Shown here piece after piece: positions 19,347-29,683 of a stretch of DNA of 64,000 bases (position 1 is its first letter; each line of letters begins with the position of its first letter). This stretch comes from Halopseudomonas bauzanensis (GTDB taxonomy: Bacteria; Pseudomonadota; Gammaproteobacteria; Pseudomonadales; Pseudomonadaceae), in NCBI RefSeq assembly GCF_900114735.1, contig NZ_FOUA01000005.1, positions 124,001 to 188,000 on the forward strand, in the 5' to 3' direction. The translations under genes were made by a program, and so were the position numbers. Below the pieces are notes generated by a model. The model was not told the DNA's origin, searched no databases, and saw only the letters and a program-made list of their open reading frames with translations.

Positions 19347-20369
19347 TCAGGCACCTCCAATCAAACGGATCGTGTCACCTTCGGTCACTTTCAGCAGCTC
19401 GGCCAGACGGGCATCCAAGGTCACGGGCTCGCCCGGTTGCCAGGCCAGCTCGCACAGGCAGGAGCGGAAATCGCGTATCTTCTCGTTGGCCACCAGCCAG
19501 GTGCCGGTAGCCGCAGCCGGCTGGCCGATGTGCACCGTTGCCACTTCGCTGCCACGTACCGAGGTCAGCTCGGCGCTCTTGGCCTGCACGACCGGGCCGC
19601 CATCGAATATATCCACGTAATTGTCGGTCTCGAACCCTTCCTGCATGAGGATGTCGTAGACCACCTGCGACGCCGGGCGTACCTGCCCGATCACTTCCTG
19701 GGTCGCGTCCGGCAGCATGGACACGTAGATCGGATAGCCCGGCATCAGCTCCGCCAACAGACCCCGGCCGTGGCTGCCGCTCAGGCGCTCGGCCTCGCGG
19801 TAGTCGACATCGAAGAAGTGCCGACCCAGACCGTCCCAGAACGGCGAATTGCCCTGCTCATCGCAGACCCCGGAAATCTCCACCGCAGTGGATTCGGCAA
19901 AACGTTGCGGGTGCGAGGCCATGAACAGCAGCCGCCCGCAGGCATTGAGCTTGAGCGTCGCATAGTCGCCCTTCCAGGGCGTATCCAGATAGAAACCGGT
20001 GAGCAGGCTGTGGCCGGTCAGGTCATGACACAGCGACAGGACATGCATGCGGTTGTGCAAGCCCAGCTCGCGGGACGCATGCATGAAGATATCGTTGCGG
20101 AAGGTGTGGAACGGCTGACTGAACCCAGCCGCCGACATGATGCTGCTGCAACCGGCAAGACGGCCGGTCTCCAGGTCTTCAAGGACGAAGAAATAGCGTT
20201 CTTCACCAGTGAAGGTAACCGTCTCATCCGTCGCCGCCTCGCTGCCCTCGATGATCACCGCCAGCTGCTCGCTGTTCGCCGGCAGGGAGGTAATCCCCAC
20301 CGGACTGGCAATGGCCAGGCGTTCTATTTCGGGCAGATCGGCCAAGGTACACAGGCGCTGGATGAGCAT
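19347..20369 (-). CDS. aruF: arginine N-succinyltransferase, alpha subunit
   Basis: Partner of AruG in arginine succinylation. 340 residues, clearly paralogous to the adjacent gene: SPVGITSLPANSEQL, FFVLEDLETGRLAGCSSI, FWDGLGRHFFDVDYREAERL and VDIFDGGPVVQAKSAEL align with the beta subunit. It lies 14 bases after aruC and one base before aruG, so the three form one operon aruCFG. Assignment of alpha versus beta follows the P. aeruginosa gene order. Confidence 0.95.
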   Translation of the reverse strand: MLIQRLCTLADLPEIERLAIASPVGITSLPANSEQLAVIIEGSEAATDETVTFTGEERYFFVLEDLETGRLAGCSSIMSAAGFSQPFHTFRNDIFMHASRELGLHNRMHVLSLCHDLTGHSLLTGFYLDTPWKGDYATLKLNACGRLLFMASHPQRFAESTAVEISGVCDEQGNSPFWDGLGRHFFDVDYREAERLSGSHGRGLLAELMPGYPIYVSMLPDATQEVIGQVRPASQVVYDILMQEGFETDNYVDIFDGGPVVQAKSAELTSVRGSEVATVHIGQPAAATGTWLVANEKIRDFRSCLCELAWQPGEPVTLDARLAELLKVTEGDTIRLIGGA

Positions 20370-20383
20370 GGCGAGCCTCCGGT

Positions 20384-21604
<1,221 letters not shown>

Positions 21605-21649
21605 TCACTCTCCTGTATTCGCCATGGCGGCGGGTAATGATACGGTCGG

Positions 21650-22636
21650 TTATAGGCTGACCCGGCCATCCTGCGCCTGCTGGGCACGGTATTGGTTTCT
21701 GTCCTCGCGTGGAGTGACACCAAAACAGTTGCGGTAGGCGCTGGAAAAATGCGGTCCCGAGGAGAAGCCGCAGGACAGCCCGATCTGGATGATCGATTTG
21801 CTGGTCTGCTGCAGCATCTGCCGTGCCCGATTCAAGCGCAGCTCCAGATAATACTGCGAGGGTACGCTGTTCAAATACTGCTTGAAGATCCGCTCCAGTT
21901 GCCGCCGGGACACACAGACATGCCGGGCGATCTCATCGGTGGTAAGCGGCTCCTCGATATTCGACTCCATCAGGATCACTGCCTGGGTGAGCTTCGGATG
22001 GGTACTGCCCAGCCGGTTGCGCAGGGGCACCCGCTGCTGCTCGCTGCCATCACGGATGCGCTCGACATTGAGATCCTCAGCCGCCAGCGCCGCCAGATCC
22101 GCGCCGTGATGTTCGTTGACCAGGGTTAGAAACAGATCGGTGATGGCGCAGCCACTGCTGCTCAGTCGTCCTTCATCCTGTTCGAACAGCCGGGTACCGG
22201 CCTGCACTGCGGGAAAGCGTTCGCGAAAGTCCTCCAGCAGCCGCCAGTGCACGGCGCAGCGATGGCCGTCCAGCAGCCCAGCCATGGCCAGGGGAAAGAC
22301 CCCCTCCTCCAGCGCCCCCAGCACCACGCCCTCGCGGGACAGCGAACGCAGCTGCAATACCAGCGTCGGACTTACCGAGGTGGGCAGGCGGTCGGCATCA
22401 GCAACCAACCACAGCTGTGACACGTCACGCTCCGCCGTGTCCCAACGCCGCGCCGGCAACTCCCAGCCTTCCGGCGAGACAATGGGCTCGTCATCCAGCG
22501 TGAAGCATTCGATCTGGTAAAGGGTGGTTTCCGCCATGCGGTTGGCCGAACGCAGCACCGCCAGCGCCGGCATGAGAATCGCCGGATGACAGCCAGGCCA
22601 CAGCAGGAACGCCATACGGCGCACTTCAGCTGTCAT
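21650..22636 (-). CDS. argR: AraC-family arginine regulator ArgR
   Basis: Pseudomonad ArgR is an AraC-type, arginine-responsive activator of aru and related operons, unrelated to E. coli ArgR. 328 residues: N-terminal DJ-1/PfpI-like (GATase-1) sensor domain and C-terminal double helix-turn-helix. The segment from PLRNRLGSTHPKLTQAVILM through EIARHVCVSRRQLERIFKQY to SCGFSSGPHFSSAYRNCFG is nearly identical to P. aeruginosa ArgR as I remember it. I start at ATG 22636; the frame is open to 22717. Confidence 0.93.
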   Translation of the reverse strand: MTAEVRRMAFLLWPGCHPAILMPALAVLRSANRMAETTLYQIECFTLDDEPIVSPEGWELPARRWDTAERDVSQLWLVADADRLPTSVSPTLVLQLRSLSREGVVLGALEEGVFPLAMAGLLDGHRCAVHWRLLEDFRERFPAVQAGTRLFEQDEGRLSSSGCAITDLFLTLVNEHHGADLAALAAEDLNVERIRDGSEQQRVPLRNRLGSTHPKLTQAVILMESNIEEPLTTDEIARHVCVSRRQLERIFKQYLNSVPSQYYLELRLNRARQMLQQTSKSIIQIGLSCGFSSGPHFSSAYRNCFGVTPREDRNQYRAQQAQDGRVSL

Positions 22637-22755
22637 TCGTCGACCCGCTTGTGGCAGTGGAAACACCCCATGTTTCGCCTGATCCCGATTCAAATTCAGG
22701 ACTGCATTGTGCCACATGCCGCGGGTCTTGACACCGCAGGACGAAACGGGAACAA

Positions 22756-22789
22756 CAAAAAAAGGGAGGCATACCTGAATGCCTCCCTT
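22756..22789 (-). terminator. terminator after the SDR gene
   Basis: AAGGGAGGCAT / ATGCCTCCCTT, an eleven-base perfect stem with a six-base loop and T7 on the minus strand. Confidence 0.92.
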
Positions 22790-22807
22790 GCTACCGCCTC
22801 GAGCTGT

Positions 22808-23626
22808 TCAGTTGCCCGATGCGGACATCTTCTTCACCGCCAGGCGCGCCATCTCATCGTAGATGACCTGCGGCTGGGCCTGCTTGATAGCCCAAGCTTC
22901 ACGACCCTTGTCATGGGGCAGGATCATGAAGGTACCCGCATTACTTTCCCGATAGATGATGTCAGCGATCTCCGCCGCCGAAATGGGCGAGCTTTCCAGC
23001 AGCTTGGCGATATCGTCCCGGGACTCGCTGTCCGGCCCGCGAAAGGAACTCAGCAAGTTGGTCTGGAAGAACGACGGGCAGACTACGTTGACCTGCACAT
23101 CCTTGGGCTGCAGCTCACATAACAGGCTTTCCGACAACGCCACCACACCGGCTTTGGCGACGTTGTAATTGCTCATGCCCGGCGCCTGCATCAGCGCGGC
23201 CATGGAAGCGATATTGATGATGCGGCCGCTGCCCTGGGACAACAGCATGGGGACGAAGGCCTTGCACCCCTTGACCACACCCATCAGGTTGATGCTGATC
23301 TGCCATTCCCAATCTTCCAGCGACAACTCCTCGAACCAGCCACCCGAGGCCACGCCCGCGTTGTTGATCAGCACGTCCACACCCTGCATTACTTCTTCAC
23401 AGCTCTGGGCCAGGGCCGCCAACTGACTGTAGTCACGCACATCACAGCGACGGGTAAAACCGCTACCGCCGGCCTCCTCGACCAGGCGCAGCGTTTCGCC
23501 GAGCCCCTCTTCCTGGATATCGGCCAACGCCAGACGCGCGCCTTCCCGCGCATAACGCAACGCCAGCTCACGCCCCAACCCACTGCCCGCGCCCGTAATC
23601 ACTACCCGCATACCTGTCTTTCGCAT
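22808..23626 (-). CDS. short-chain dehydrogenase/reductase
   Basis: NAD(P)-dependent oxidoreductase of the classical SDR type; the substrate is unknown. 272 residues with the cofactor motif TGAGSGLG (about residues 11-18), LINNAGVASGG, the catalytic Ser in INIASMAAL, and the catalytic YNVAK. The start ATG 23626 has GGAGG four bases upstream, rather close; ATG 23611 is an alternative. It is a single gene ended by a strong terminator. Confidence 0.9.
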   Translation of the reverse strand: MRKTGMRVVITGAGSGLGRELALRYAREGARLALADIQEEGLGETLRLVEEAGGSGFTRRCDVRDYSQLAALAQSCEEVMQGVDVLINNAGVASGGWFEELSLEDWEWQISINLMGVVKGCKAFVPMLLSQGSGRIINIASMAALMQAPGMSNYNVAKAGVVALSESLLCELQPKDVQVNVVCPSFFQTNLLSSFRGPDSESRDDIAKLLESSPISAAEIADIIYRESNAGTFMILPHDKGREAWAIKQAQPQVIYDEMARLAVKKMSASGN

Positions 23627-23760
23627 ACCGCCTCCGTTAACCACACACCAGCGAGTCAATTATTGTTTTTGTATCAAGCCGTTCATTTTTTCAGTCTAGC
23701 GGGGTCGCGAACCGGAGAGGAGCGGAAAACACCAAAATCACTGTCACGAATGGGACGGGT

Positions 23761-24399
23761 TCAGTCGGGCCGTGGTTTTTCATGATTACGCTGGTAGACC
23801 GCCTCGCCCATGGCGCGGATCTGCCCTTCGATCAGGGCATCGAAAGGCGCCAGCAGCGGGCTAAAGTCCACGTCCGGCTCCAGCATCTGCAACGCCTGCA
23901 TGCCCGCCTCGATGGTCGACAACGCCCCAGCGGAGGGGGCCTTGCGTAACCGATAGCGACTACGCAACCCTTCCGGCAGCGCAACCTGTGGCAGCTGCTG
24001 CAGCACCGGATTCAGATACAGCAGCTTGCGCGCCTTGCGCCAGGTGCCGTCCAGCAGGACCAACCGGCGGGGACGCTCATCGACGGTGGTCGGCTGCAGC
24101 GGCGATGCGCCGTGCCCAGGAAACAGCAACTCGGTACGCCAGGCGGCATCGAGCAGTTGCTCACACCGCTGTTCGGAAAGTCGCTCGACTACCAGCAGCT
24201 CGGCGTCGGCCAGCCCCGCGACCAACAGACGAGCAGTATTCAGTGCATGGCGCTGCTCATCCGGATGCTGGATGACCAGAATCTGCGTACGCGCCGCAAT
24301 GTGCGGCAGCAGAGGACACAGGCAATATCCTGCCGGCCGCAGGCATCGGGCGCACCGCCGCCGTGCGGCCACAACAGGAGGACAGGAAGGATCAGACAT
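23761..24399 (-). CDS. DTW-domain tRNA-uridine aminocarboxypropyltransferase
   Basis: DTW-domain proteins (TapT/YfiP type) transfer a 3-amino-3-carboxypropyl group from SAM to tRNA uridine (acp3U). The 212-residue product has four N-terminal cysteines (CARCLRPAGYCLCP) as expected for metal binding, IQHPDEQRHALNTARL, and LLDGTWRKARKLL, the D-T/G-W signature that names the family. ATG 24399 gives a sensible N-terminus although the ribosome site is weak. It is a single gene. Confidence 0.88.
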   Translation of the reverse strand: MSDPSCPPVVAARRRCARCLRPAGYCLCPLLPHIAARTQILVIQHPDEQRHALNTARLLVAGLADAELLVVERLSEQRCEQLLDAAWRTELLFPGHGASPLQPTTVDERPRRLVLLDGTWRKARKLLYLNPVLQQLPQVALPEGLRSRYRLRKAPSAGALSTIEAGMQALQMLEPDVDFSPLLAPFDALIEGQIRAMGEAVYQRNHEKPRPD

Positions 24400-24486
24400 G
24401 GACCGGCTCAGGTGATCAGGACCGGGCAAGTCTAGCCTGGCAACCAACCCAAGCCCAGGCTGGAGCGCCCGATGCAGCCAGGAAAA

Positions 24487-24518
24487 TAAAAAAGGCGGTC
24501 ACCAGAAGGTAACCGCCA
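24487..24518 (-). terminator. terminator after the 40-residue membrane protein gene
   Basis: GGCGGT-ACC / GGT-ACCGCC stem with one internal mismatch, followed by TTTTTTATTTT on the minus strand. Confidence 0.85.
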
Positions 24519-24594
24519 AAGGCCTTGCGAGCCATGCTCATTTGCAGGTTCCGAGATCGTGCACCGCTGGTCGGAACTCTCGAAATCAGTGGAA

Positions 24595-24717
24595 TCAGGG
24601 ATTCTTCTTGCTGCTCTTGCGCGCATCCTGGTAGATGAAAACGCCCACCCCGGCCAGGAAAATGACCATCAGACCCACAGTCAACAAACCGGCAATCACT
24701 GCATCATCGATAAACAT
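24595..24717 (-). CDS. small single-pass membrane protein, unknown function
   Basis: 40-residue protein starting MFIDDAVIAGLLTVGLMVIF, with one hydrophobic helix (about residues 6-28) and a basic tail QDARKSSKKNP that predicts N-out/C-in insertion. GGAGA lies seven bases before ATG 24717, which supports this start over the longer frame to 24777, and a strong terminator follows. I do not recognise a named family. The size and layout resemble small accessory subunits of membrane complexes, but there is no partner gene next to it. Confidence 0.75.
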   Translation of the reverse strand: MFIDDAVIAGLLTVGLMVIFLAGVGVFIYQDARKSSKKNP

Positions 24718-24813
24718 GAGGGCATCTCCGCTTCCATGTATGTCCGTGTATGGTTGCAGAATACCCATGAGCTTCATCCGGTTGATTGACCGGGATCAAT
24801 TAATCGCAATATT

Positions 24814-24996
24814 TCAGCGCTTTTTCGGCTTTCTGGCTTTTTTCTTACGGGTAGGCTTGGGCGGAGCAGGTAGCGGCAGGGCTTTTTCAAAGGCGGCGCG
24901 CACCTTGAGCAGGCGCGCTTCGTGGATATCGTGCAGCCGGCTGCGCCGCGCTTCGGCAAGATCGATAACCGGGGCTGACTCGGGCTGGTCGGACAT
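24814..24996 (-). CDS. small basic protein, unknown function
   Basis: 60 residues. The N-terminal half is an amphipathic helix (SAPVIDLAEARRSRLHDIHE) and the C-terminus is strongly basic with Lys/Arg/Pro repeats (PTRKKKARKPKKR), which suggests nucleic acid or ribosome binding. AGGAG five bases before ATG 24996 supports translation. It lies on the same strand as its two small neighbours. I do not recognise the family. Confidence 0.7.
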   Translation of the reverse strand: MSDQPESAPVIDLAEARRSRLHDIHEARLLKVRAAFEKALPLPAPPKPTRKKKARKPKKR

Positions 24997-25033
24997 GCGC
25001 ACTCCTCAGGACAGCAGCAAGCCTACCACCGTA

Positions 25034-25312
25034 TCACGCCCGGATGTCAACCAGCAGGCCCTTGCGCGGCAGGTCCGCTGCGCCGCCCGGCGCAGCTTTC
25101 ACGGCAGGCGGCTGTTCGCTCTCGAGTTCGGGAGCTGGACTCGGTTGCTCGCCGGCTGACTGCTGGTGGCCACCCTTTGAGCCGCTGTCATCCACCGGCA
25201 GCTCCGATAACGGATCTCCAGGCACACCCTCGATCGCACCCGGCCTGATCTTGCGGTCAGGCTTGAATGCATCTTGCTGGGCGCCGGCTGGCGGAAGGTT
25301 CGGGATGAGCAT
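25034..25312 (-). CDS. small proline-rich protein, unknown function
   Basis: 92 residues, Pro/Gly/Ala/Glu-rich and probably disordered, with short conserved-looking ends MLIPNLPPAG and RKGLLVDIRA. The Shine-Dalgarno is weak (CAGGTAAG). Similar short proteins ending in a GLLVD-x-R motif occur next to rapA in other pseudomonads to my recollection. The function is unknown and the coding call rests mainly on context and on the absence of an alternative frame. Confidence 0.6.
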   Translation of the reverse strand: MLIPNLPPAGAQQDAFKPDRKIRPGAIEGVPGDPLSELPVDDSGSKGGHQQSAGEQPSPAPELESEQPPAVKAAPGGAADLPRKGLLVDIRA

Positions 25313-25534
25313 GGGTCTTACCTGTGCGTGTCGTACATACCAAGGATGGTACTGATGTTATCGGCCGTCAAAGGCGGTTTTTTACTGCATGCAATGCGCA
25401 GCACATCACAGAACGATATTTCTGCTATCAGCCCGACGCTGATCGGTACGGAAATAAACCATGCCATCAACGGTTTGTGAGCACTCCGGTATCGGGTACC
25501 ATATGCGCCCTTTACGCATGGGCAGGAGTGAGGC

Positions 25535-28378
25535 ATGACAGTATTTACCCCGGGGCAACGCTGGGTCAGTGACAGCGAATCGGAACTGGGACTGGGTACG
25601 GTGTTATCACAGGATGGCCGGTTGGTAGTCATGCTCTTCACTGCCAGCGGCGAGACCCGCCACTATGCCATGCGCAATGCTCCGCTGACCCGTGTGCGAT
25701 TCAGCCCCGGCGACAGCATCACCCACCATGAGGGTTGGAGCCTGACGGTCAGCGACGTGACCGAGAAAGACGGCCTGTTGCATTATCGCGGATTGCGCGA
25801 CGACGGCAGCAGCGCCGAATTCGCCGAAACCATGCTGGACAACTTCATTCAGTTCCGGCTGGCCAGCGACCGCCTGTTCGCCAGCCAGATCGACCCCCTG
25901 CCCTGGTTCGGCCTGCGCTATGAGAGCCTGCGCCATTATTGCCGCATCCAGCGCTCGCCACTGCTGGGCCTGGCCGGGGTTCGCACCCAGCCGATCGCTC
26001 ATCAGCTGCATATCGCCCGGGATGTTGCCGACCGCGTCGCCCCACGCGTACTGCTGGCCGACGAAGTAGGCCTGGGCAAGACCATCGAGGCCGGCTTGGT
26101 CATTCATCGCCAGATCCAGACTGGCCGGGTGCGCCGGGTGCTGATCGTGGTGCCGGAGAACCTGCAGCATCAGTGGCTGGTCGAGATGCTGCGCCGCTTC
26201 AACCTGCGTTTCGCCCTGTTCAACAGCGACCGCTGTGCGGGCGCCGAAGAAAACCCCTTCGAGGAAGAACAGCTGGCCCTGGTGTCACTGGAATTCCTGC
26301 TGGAAGACGACAAGGCCGCTCAATGGCTGCAGGCCAGCGACTGGGATCTGCTGGTAGTGGACGAAGCCCACCACCTGGTCTGGCATGAAGAGGCGGCCAG
26401 CGCCGAATACAACCTGGTGGAGCAACTGGCCGGCCAGGTCCCCGCCGTACTGTTGTTGACCGCCACCCCGGAACAGCTCGGCCAGGCCAGCCACTTTGCC
26501 CGCCTGCGTCTGCTTGATCCGGACCGTTTCCACGACCTGCAGGCCTTCCGCGACGAAACTGCCCGTTATCAGCCGGTAGCCGAAGCCGTGCAACAGTTAC
26601 TGGATACCGAGGAACTGGCCGCGACCAACCGTCAGGTCATCAGCCAATGGCTGGGCGACAGCGCCGAGTCCCTGCTCGATGCAGTGCAGGCCGGTGGAGA
26701 GGCCGCAGCCGAGGCGCGCCGCAGCCTGGTCCGCCAACTGCTCGACCGTCACGGCACCGGCCGCGTGCTGTACCGCAACACCCGTGCGGTGATCAGCGGC
26801 TTCCCCGAGCGCGAGTTGCACGCCTATCCGCTGCCCTGCCCGGCGCTCTACCAGGATCTTGCCGGGTGCGACACGCTGTATCCGGAAGTCGGCCTGCAGG
26901 ATGAGTTCGAGCCGGCGGAAACCGCCTGGTGGCAGGACGACCCCCGTGTCGACTGGCTGATCGATACCCTGAAGATGCTCAAGCATGCCAAGGTACTGGT
27001 GATCTGCGCCCACGCCGAAACGGCGCTGGACGTGAACGATGCCCTGCGTATCCGCAGCGGCATCCCCGCCACCGTGTTCCACCAGGGCATGAGCATCATC
27101 GAGCGCGACCGCGCCGCCGCCTTCTTTGCCGACGAGGAATTCGGCGCCCAGGTAATGATCTGCTCGGAAATCGGCAGCGAGGGGCGCAACTTCCAGTTCG
27201 CCCATCATCTGGTCATGTTCGACCTGCCGGCGCACCCCGATCTGCTGGAACAGCGCATCGGTCGCCTCGATCGGATCGGCCAGAAGAATATCATTCAACT
27301 GCATGTGCCCTATCTGGAAGGCACCGCCCAGCAGCGGCTGTTCCAGTGGTACGATCAGGCGCTCAACGCCTTCCGTGCCACCTGCCCGACTGGCAACGCG
27401 CTCCAGCAGGAATACGGCGCAGCGCTCCAGCAACAGCTGGAACAACCGCAGGACGAGCAATGGCAGGCGCTGATCACCAGCGCACAGCAAGCACGCGCCG
27501 CACTCGAAGCGGAACTGCACAACGGCCGCGACCGCCTGCTGGAGTTGCATTCGCGCGGTCATACCGGCGAGGCCCAGCGCCTGATCGACACCATTGAGAA
27601 GCAGGACCGGGATATCCAGCTGCCGATCTACATGGAACGGCTGTTCGACGTGTTCGGTATCGACAGTGAAGACCACTCGGACAACGCTCTGGTGTTGCGC
27701 CCCGGCGAGCGCATGCTTGATGCCGGCTTCCCGCTGGGTGACGACGAAGGCGTGACCATTACCTATGATCGCGACACTGCGCTGTCTCGCGAGGACATGC
27801 AGTTCATCACCTGGGAACATCCCATGCTGCAGGGCGGCATGGATCTGGTGCTGTCCGGAAGCATGGGCAACAGCTCGGTAGCGCTGCTGAAGAACAAGGC
27901 CTTGAAACCCGGCACCATGCTGCTGGAATGTCTGTTCGTCAGTGAAGCGATTGGTCCGCGCGCGCTGCAACTGCAGCGCTACCTGCCACCGACCCCGGTA
28001 CGCTGCCTGCTGGATATCAGTGGCAATGACCTGGCATCCAAGGTTGCCTTCGAAACCCTGGAAGCGCAGATCGACGGCTTGCCCAAGCACCTGGCCAGCA
28101 AGATTGCCAAGACCCAGCGCGACGAGGTCGAACGCCTGCTGGATCGCGCCGAGGCGCTCGCCGATATGCAGCATGCCGAGCTGGTGGAACAGGCCTCGAC
28201 CCGCTTCACTACCGACCTGGACGAGGAGATCAATCGCCTCAAGGCGCTGCAGCAGGTCAACCCGCTGGTGCGCCAGAGCGAGATCGACGCCCTCGAGCAA
28301 CAGCGTCAACGCGGCGTGGAAGTCCTGCACCAAGCGAAAATCCGATTGGATGCGCTGCGCATTCTGGTAGTGGGCTAA
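25535..28378 (+). CDS. rapA: RNA polymerase recycling ATPase RapA (HepA)
   Basis: Swi2/Snf2-family ATPase that binds core RNA polymerase and helps release it from stalled post-termination complexes. 947 residues: N-terminal Tudor-like domains, helicase lobe 1 with [11 protein letters not shown] (Walker A, about 176-186) and [10 protein letters not shown] (Walker B), lobe 2 with [20 protein letters not shown] and [11 protein letters not shown] (motif VI), then the RapA C-terminal domain. The ATG has GCAGGAGTGAGGC upstream. It is transcribed alone, with a REPIN immediately after the stop. Confidence 0.97.
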   Translation: MTVFTPGQRWVSDSESELGLGTVLSQDGRLVVMLFTASGETRHYAMRNAPLTRVRFSPGDSITHHEGWSLTVSDVTEKDGLLHYRGLRDDGSSAEFAETMLDNFIQFRLASDRLFASQIDPLPWFGLRYESLRHYCRIQRSPLLGLAGVRTQPIAHQLHIARDVADRVAPRVLLADEVGLGKTIEAGLVIHRQIQTGRVRRVLIVVPENLQHQWLVEMLRRFNLRFALFNSDRCAGAEENPFEEEQLALVSLEFLLEDDKAAQWLQASDWDLLVVDEAHHLVWHEEAASAEYNLVEQLAGQVPAVLLLTATPEQLGQASHFARLRLLDPDRFHDLQAFRDETARYQPVAEAVQQLLDTEELAATNRQVISQWLGDSAESLLDAVQAGGEAAAEARRSLVRQLLDRHGTGRVLYRNTRAVISGFPERELHAYPLPCPALYQDLAGCDTLYPEVGLQDEFEPAETAWWQDDPRVDWLIDTLKMLKHAKVLVICAHAETALDVNDALRIRSGIPATVFHQGMSIIERDRAAAFFADEEFGAQVMICSEIGSEGRNFQFAHHLVMFDLPAHPDLLEQRIGRLDRIGQKNIIQLHVPYLEGTAQQRLFQWYDQALNAFRATCPTGNALQQEYGAALQQQLEQPQDEQWQALITSAQQARAALEAELHNGRDRLLELHSRGHTGEAQRLIDTIEKQDRDIQLPIYMERLFDVFGIDSEDHSDNALVLRPGERMLDAGFPLGDDEGVTITYDRDTALSREDMQFITWEHPMLQGGMDLVLSGSMGNSSVALLKNKALKPGTMLLECLFVSEAIGPRALQLQRYLPPTPVRCLLDISGNDLASKVAFETLEAQIDGLPKHLASKIAKTQRDEVERLLDRAEALADMQHAELVEQASTRFTTDLDEEINRLKALQQVNPLVRQSEIDALEQQRQRGVEVLHQAKIRLDALRILVVG

Positions 28379-28390
28379 CCGTCCACAATA

Positions 28391-28456
28391 TGTGGGAGCG
28401 GGCCGTGCCCGCGAGCAGGCTGGCGGAAAAGCTTCGCGGCCAGAGCCGCTCCCACC
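28391..28456. repeat. REPIN (paired REP sequences) after rapA
   Basis: Begins TGTGGGAGCGGGCC and ends GCCGCTCCCACC: ten-base perfect outer arms (28392-28401 with 28446-28455) and inner palindromes such as GGGC-CGT-GCCC. This is the classic pseudomonad REP doublet mobilised by RAYT transposases; no RAYT gene is in the window. It sits between the convergent rapA and patatin genes and may also terminate both. Confidence 0.9.
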
Positions 28457-28480
28457 AACACCACTCCCGCCTCGGGGCGT

Positions 28481-29683
28481 CTACAGCTGGCCGTGCGTCG
28501 TGCCTGCTCCGGTCTCCGCAAACCCCAGAAACCGCCGCAGATCATCCGCCTGCGCCAGCGCATCGCGGCGCCCCAGGGCGATCAACTCATTGCAGTATTC
28601 CGCCTCGAACAGCAGATAACTCAACAGGTCACTGCCTGAGGAGCGGGTCGCGCCACTGCCGCGCAGGAACAGGCGCAGCCCGGCCGGCAATGCGGCCCGG
28701 TGGCGGGCGGCAATCAGGTCCACTGGCTCGCTGGGTGAGATCACCAGCACATCCACATGCCGCACGCCATGGTCGCCGCTGCGCATGGCGAACGGCTGGT
28801 AGGCGGCCAGGCGATTCATCCGCTCCAGCTGCTCCAGATCGGTTTCCAGATTATCGATAAAGGTACTGTGCAGAAGATGCCCGCCCAGCTGCGCCAGGCT
28901 GGGCGGCGCCGGTGTCTGTAGCACCGGGCCGGGCTGACCAGCCGCCGGTGTCTGACCATGATGGGTCACGCCGATCACGAGGACCTTGTTCGCCCCCAGA
29001 TGCAGAGCCGGGCTCAATGGCGACTGCTGGCGCACCGCACCATCGCCGTACCAGGCGCGGTTGAGCAGGACCGGCGGAAACAGCAGCGGGATCGCCGTGG
29101 AGGCCATCAGATGATCCAACCCCAGCCGGGTCTGTACACCGATGCGCCGGTGTCGCCGCCACGGCGTGATCCGCTCACGCCCCTGATAGAAGTACACCGA
29201 CTGCGAGCTGCGGTAATCGAAGGCGCTGACTGAAATTGCCCGCAACTGGCCCGCCTGCAACGCCTCTTCGATGCAGCCGAAACGCATGCGCGCCTCCAGC
29301 AGGCGCCGCAGCGGCCGATTGTCCAGCAGCGCGGTAGTCGCCTCTCCGGCAGCGCTGCCGAGCAGGTTGGTACGGCTCCAGCGCCAGGCCTGTGCCAGCA
29401 ATCCCGGCCAGTCGGTCCGCATCACATGATGACTGCGAAACTCCGACCAGACCTCCAACATGCTCTCTACTGCCGAGTGCAGATTACCGGCATGGGTCGC
29501 CAACGCCAGGGCGTTGATTGCCCCGGCCGAGGTACCGCAGATGATCGGGAACGGGTTCGGCGTGTGCTGCGGCGTCAGCTCGGCAATCGCTGCCATCACG
29601 CCGACCTGATAGGCCGCCCGGGCACCGCCGCCGGAAAGGATCAGCGCCAGACAATCATCCCTGCCCGGTCCGGCCTGCAGCAT
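28481..29683 (-). CDS. patatin-like phospholipase
   Basis: Serine acyl hydrolase of the patatin/RssA type; probably cleaves phospholipid or acyl chains. 400 residues from ATG 29683: oxyanion loop SGGGARAAYQVGV, nucleophile elbow CGTSAGAIN (GxSxG), and catalytic Asp in WYGDGAVRQQSP. There is no signal peptide. The ATG overlaps the stop of the upstream acyltransferase gene by one base (TGATG), so the two are translationally coupled. Confidence 0.93.
   Translation of the reverse strand: MLQAGPGRDDCLALILSGGGARAAYQVGVMAAIAELTPQHTPNPFPIICGTSAGAINALALATHAGNLHSAVESMLEVWSEFRSHHVMRTDWPGLLAQAWRWSRTNLLGSAAGEATTALLDNRPLRRLLEARMRFGCIEEALQAGQLRAISVSAFDYRSSQSVYFYQGRERITPWRRHRRIGVQTRLGLDHLMASTAIPLLFPPVLLNRAWYGDGAVRQQSPLSPALHLGANKVLVIGVTHHGQTPAAGQPGPVLQTPAPPSLAQLGGHLLHSTFIDNLETDLEQLERMNRLAAYQPFAMRSGDHGVRHVDVLVISPSEPVDLIAARHRAALPAGLRLFLRGSGATRSSGSDLLSYLLFEAEYCNELIALGRRDALAQADDLRRFLGFAETGAGTTHGQL

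Noticed and set aside
26597-28333. 578-codon open frame opposite rapA
   Set aside because: Antisense shadow; rapA motifs on the other strand are intact through the whole interval.
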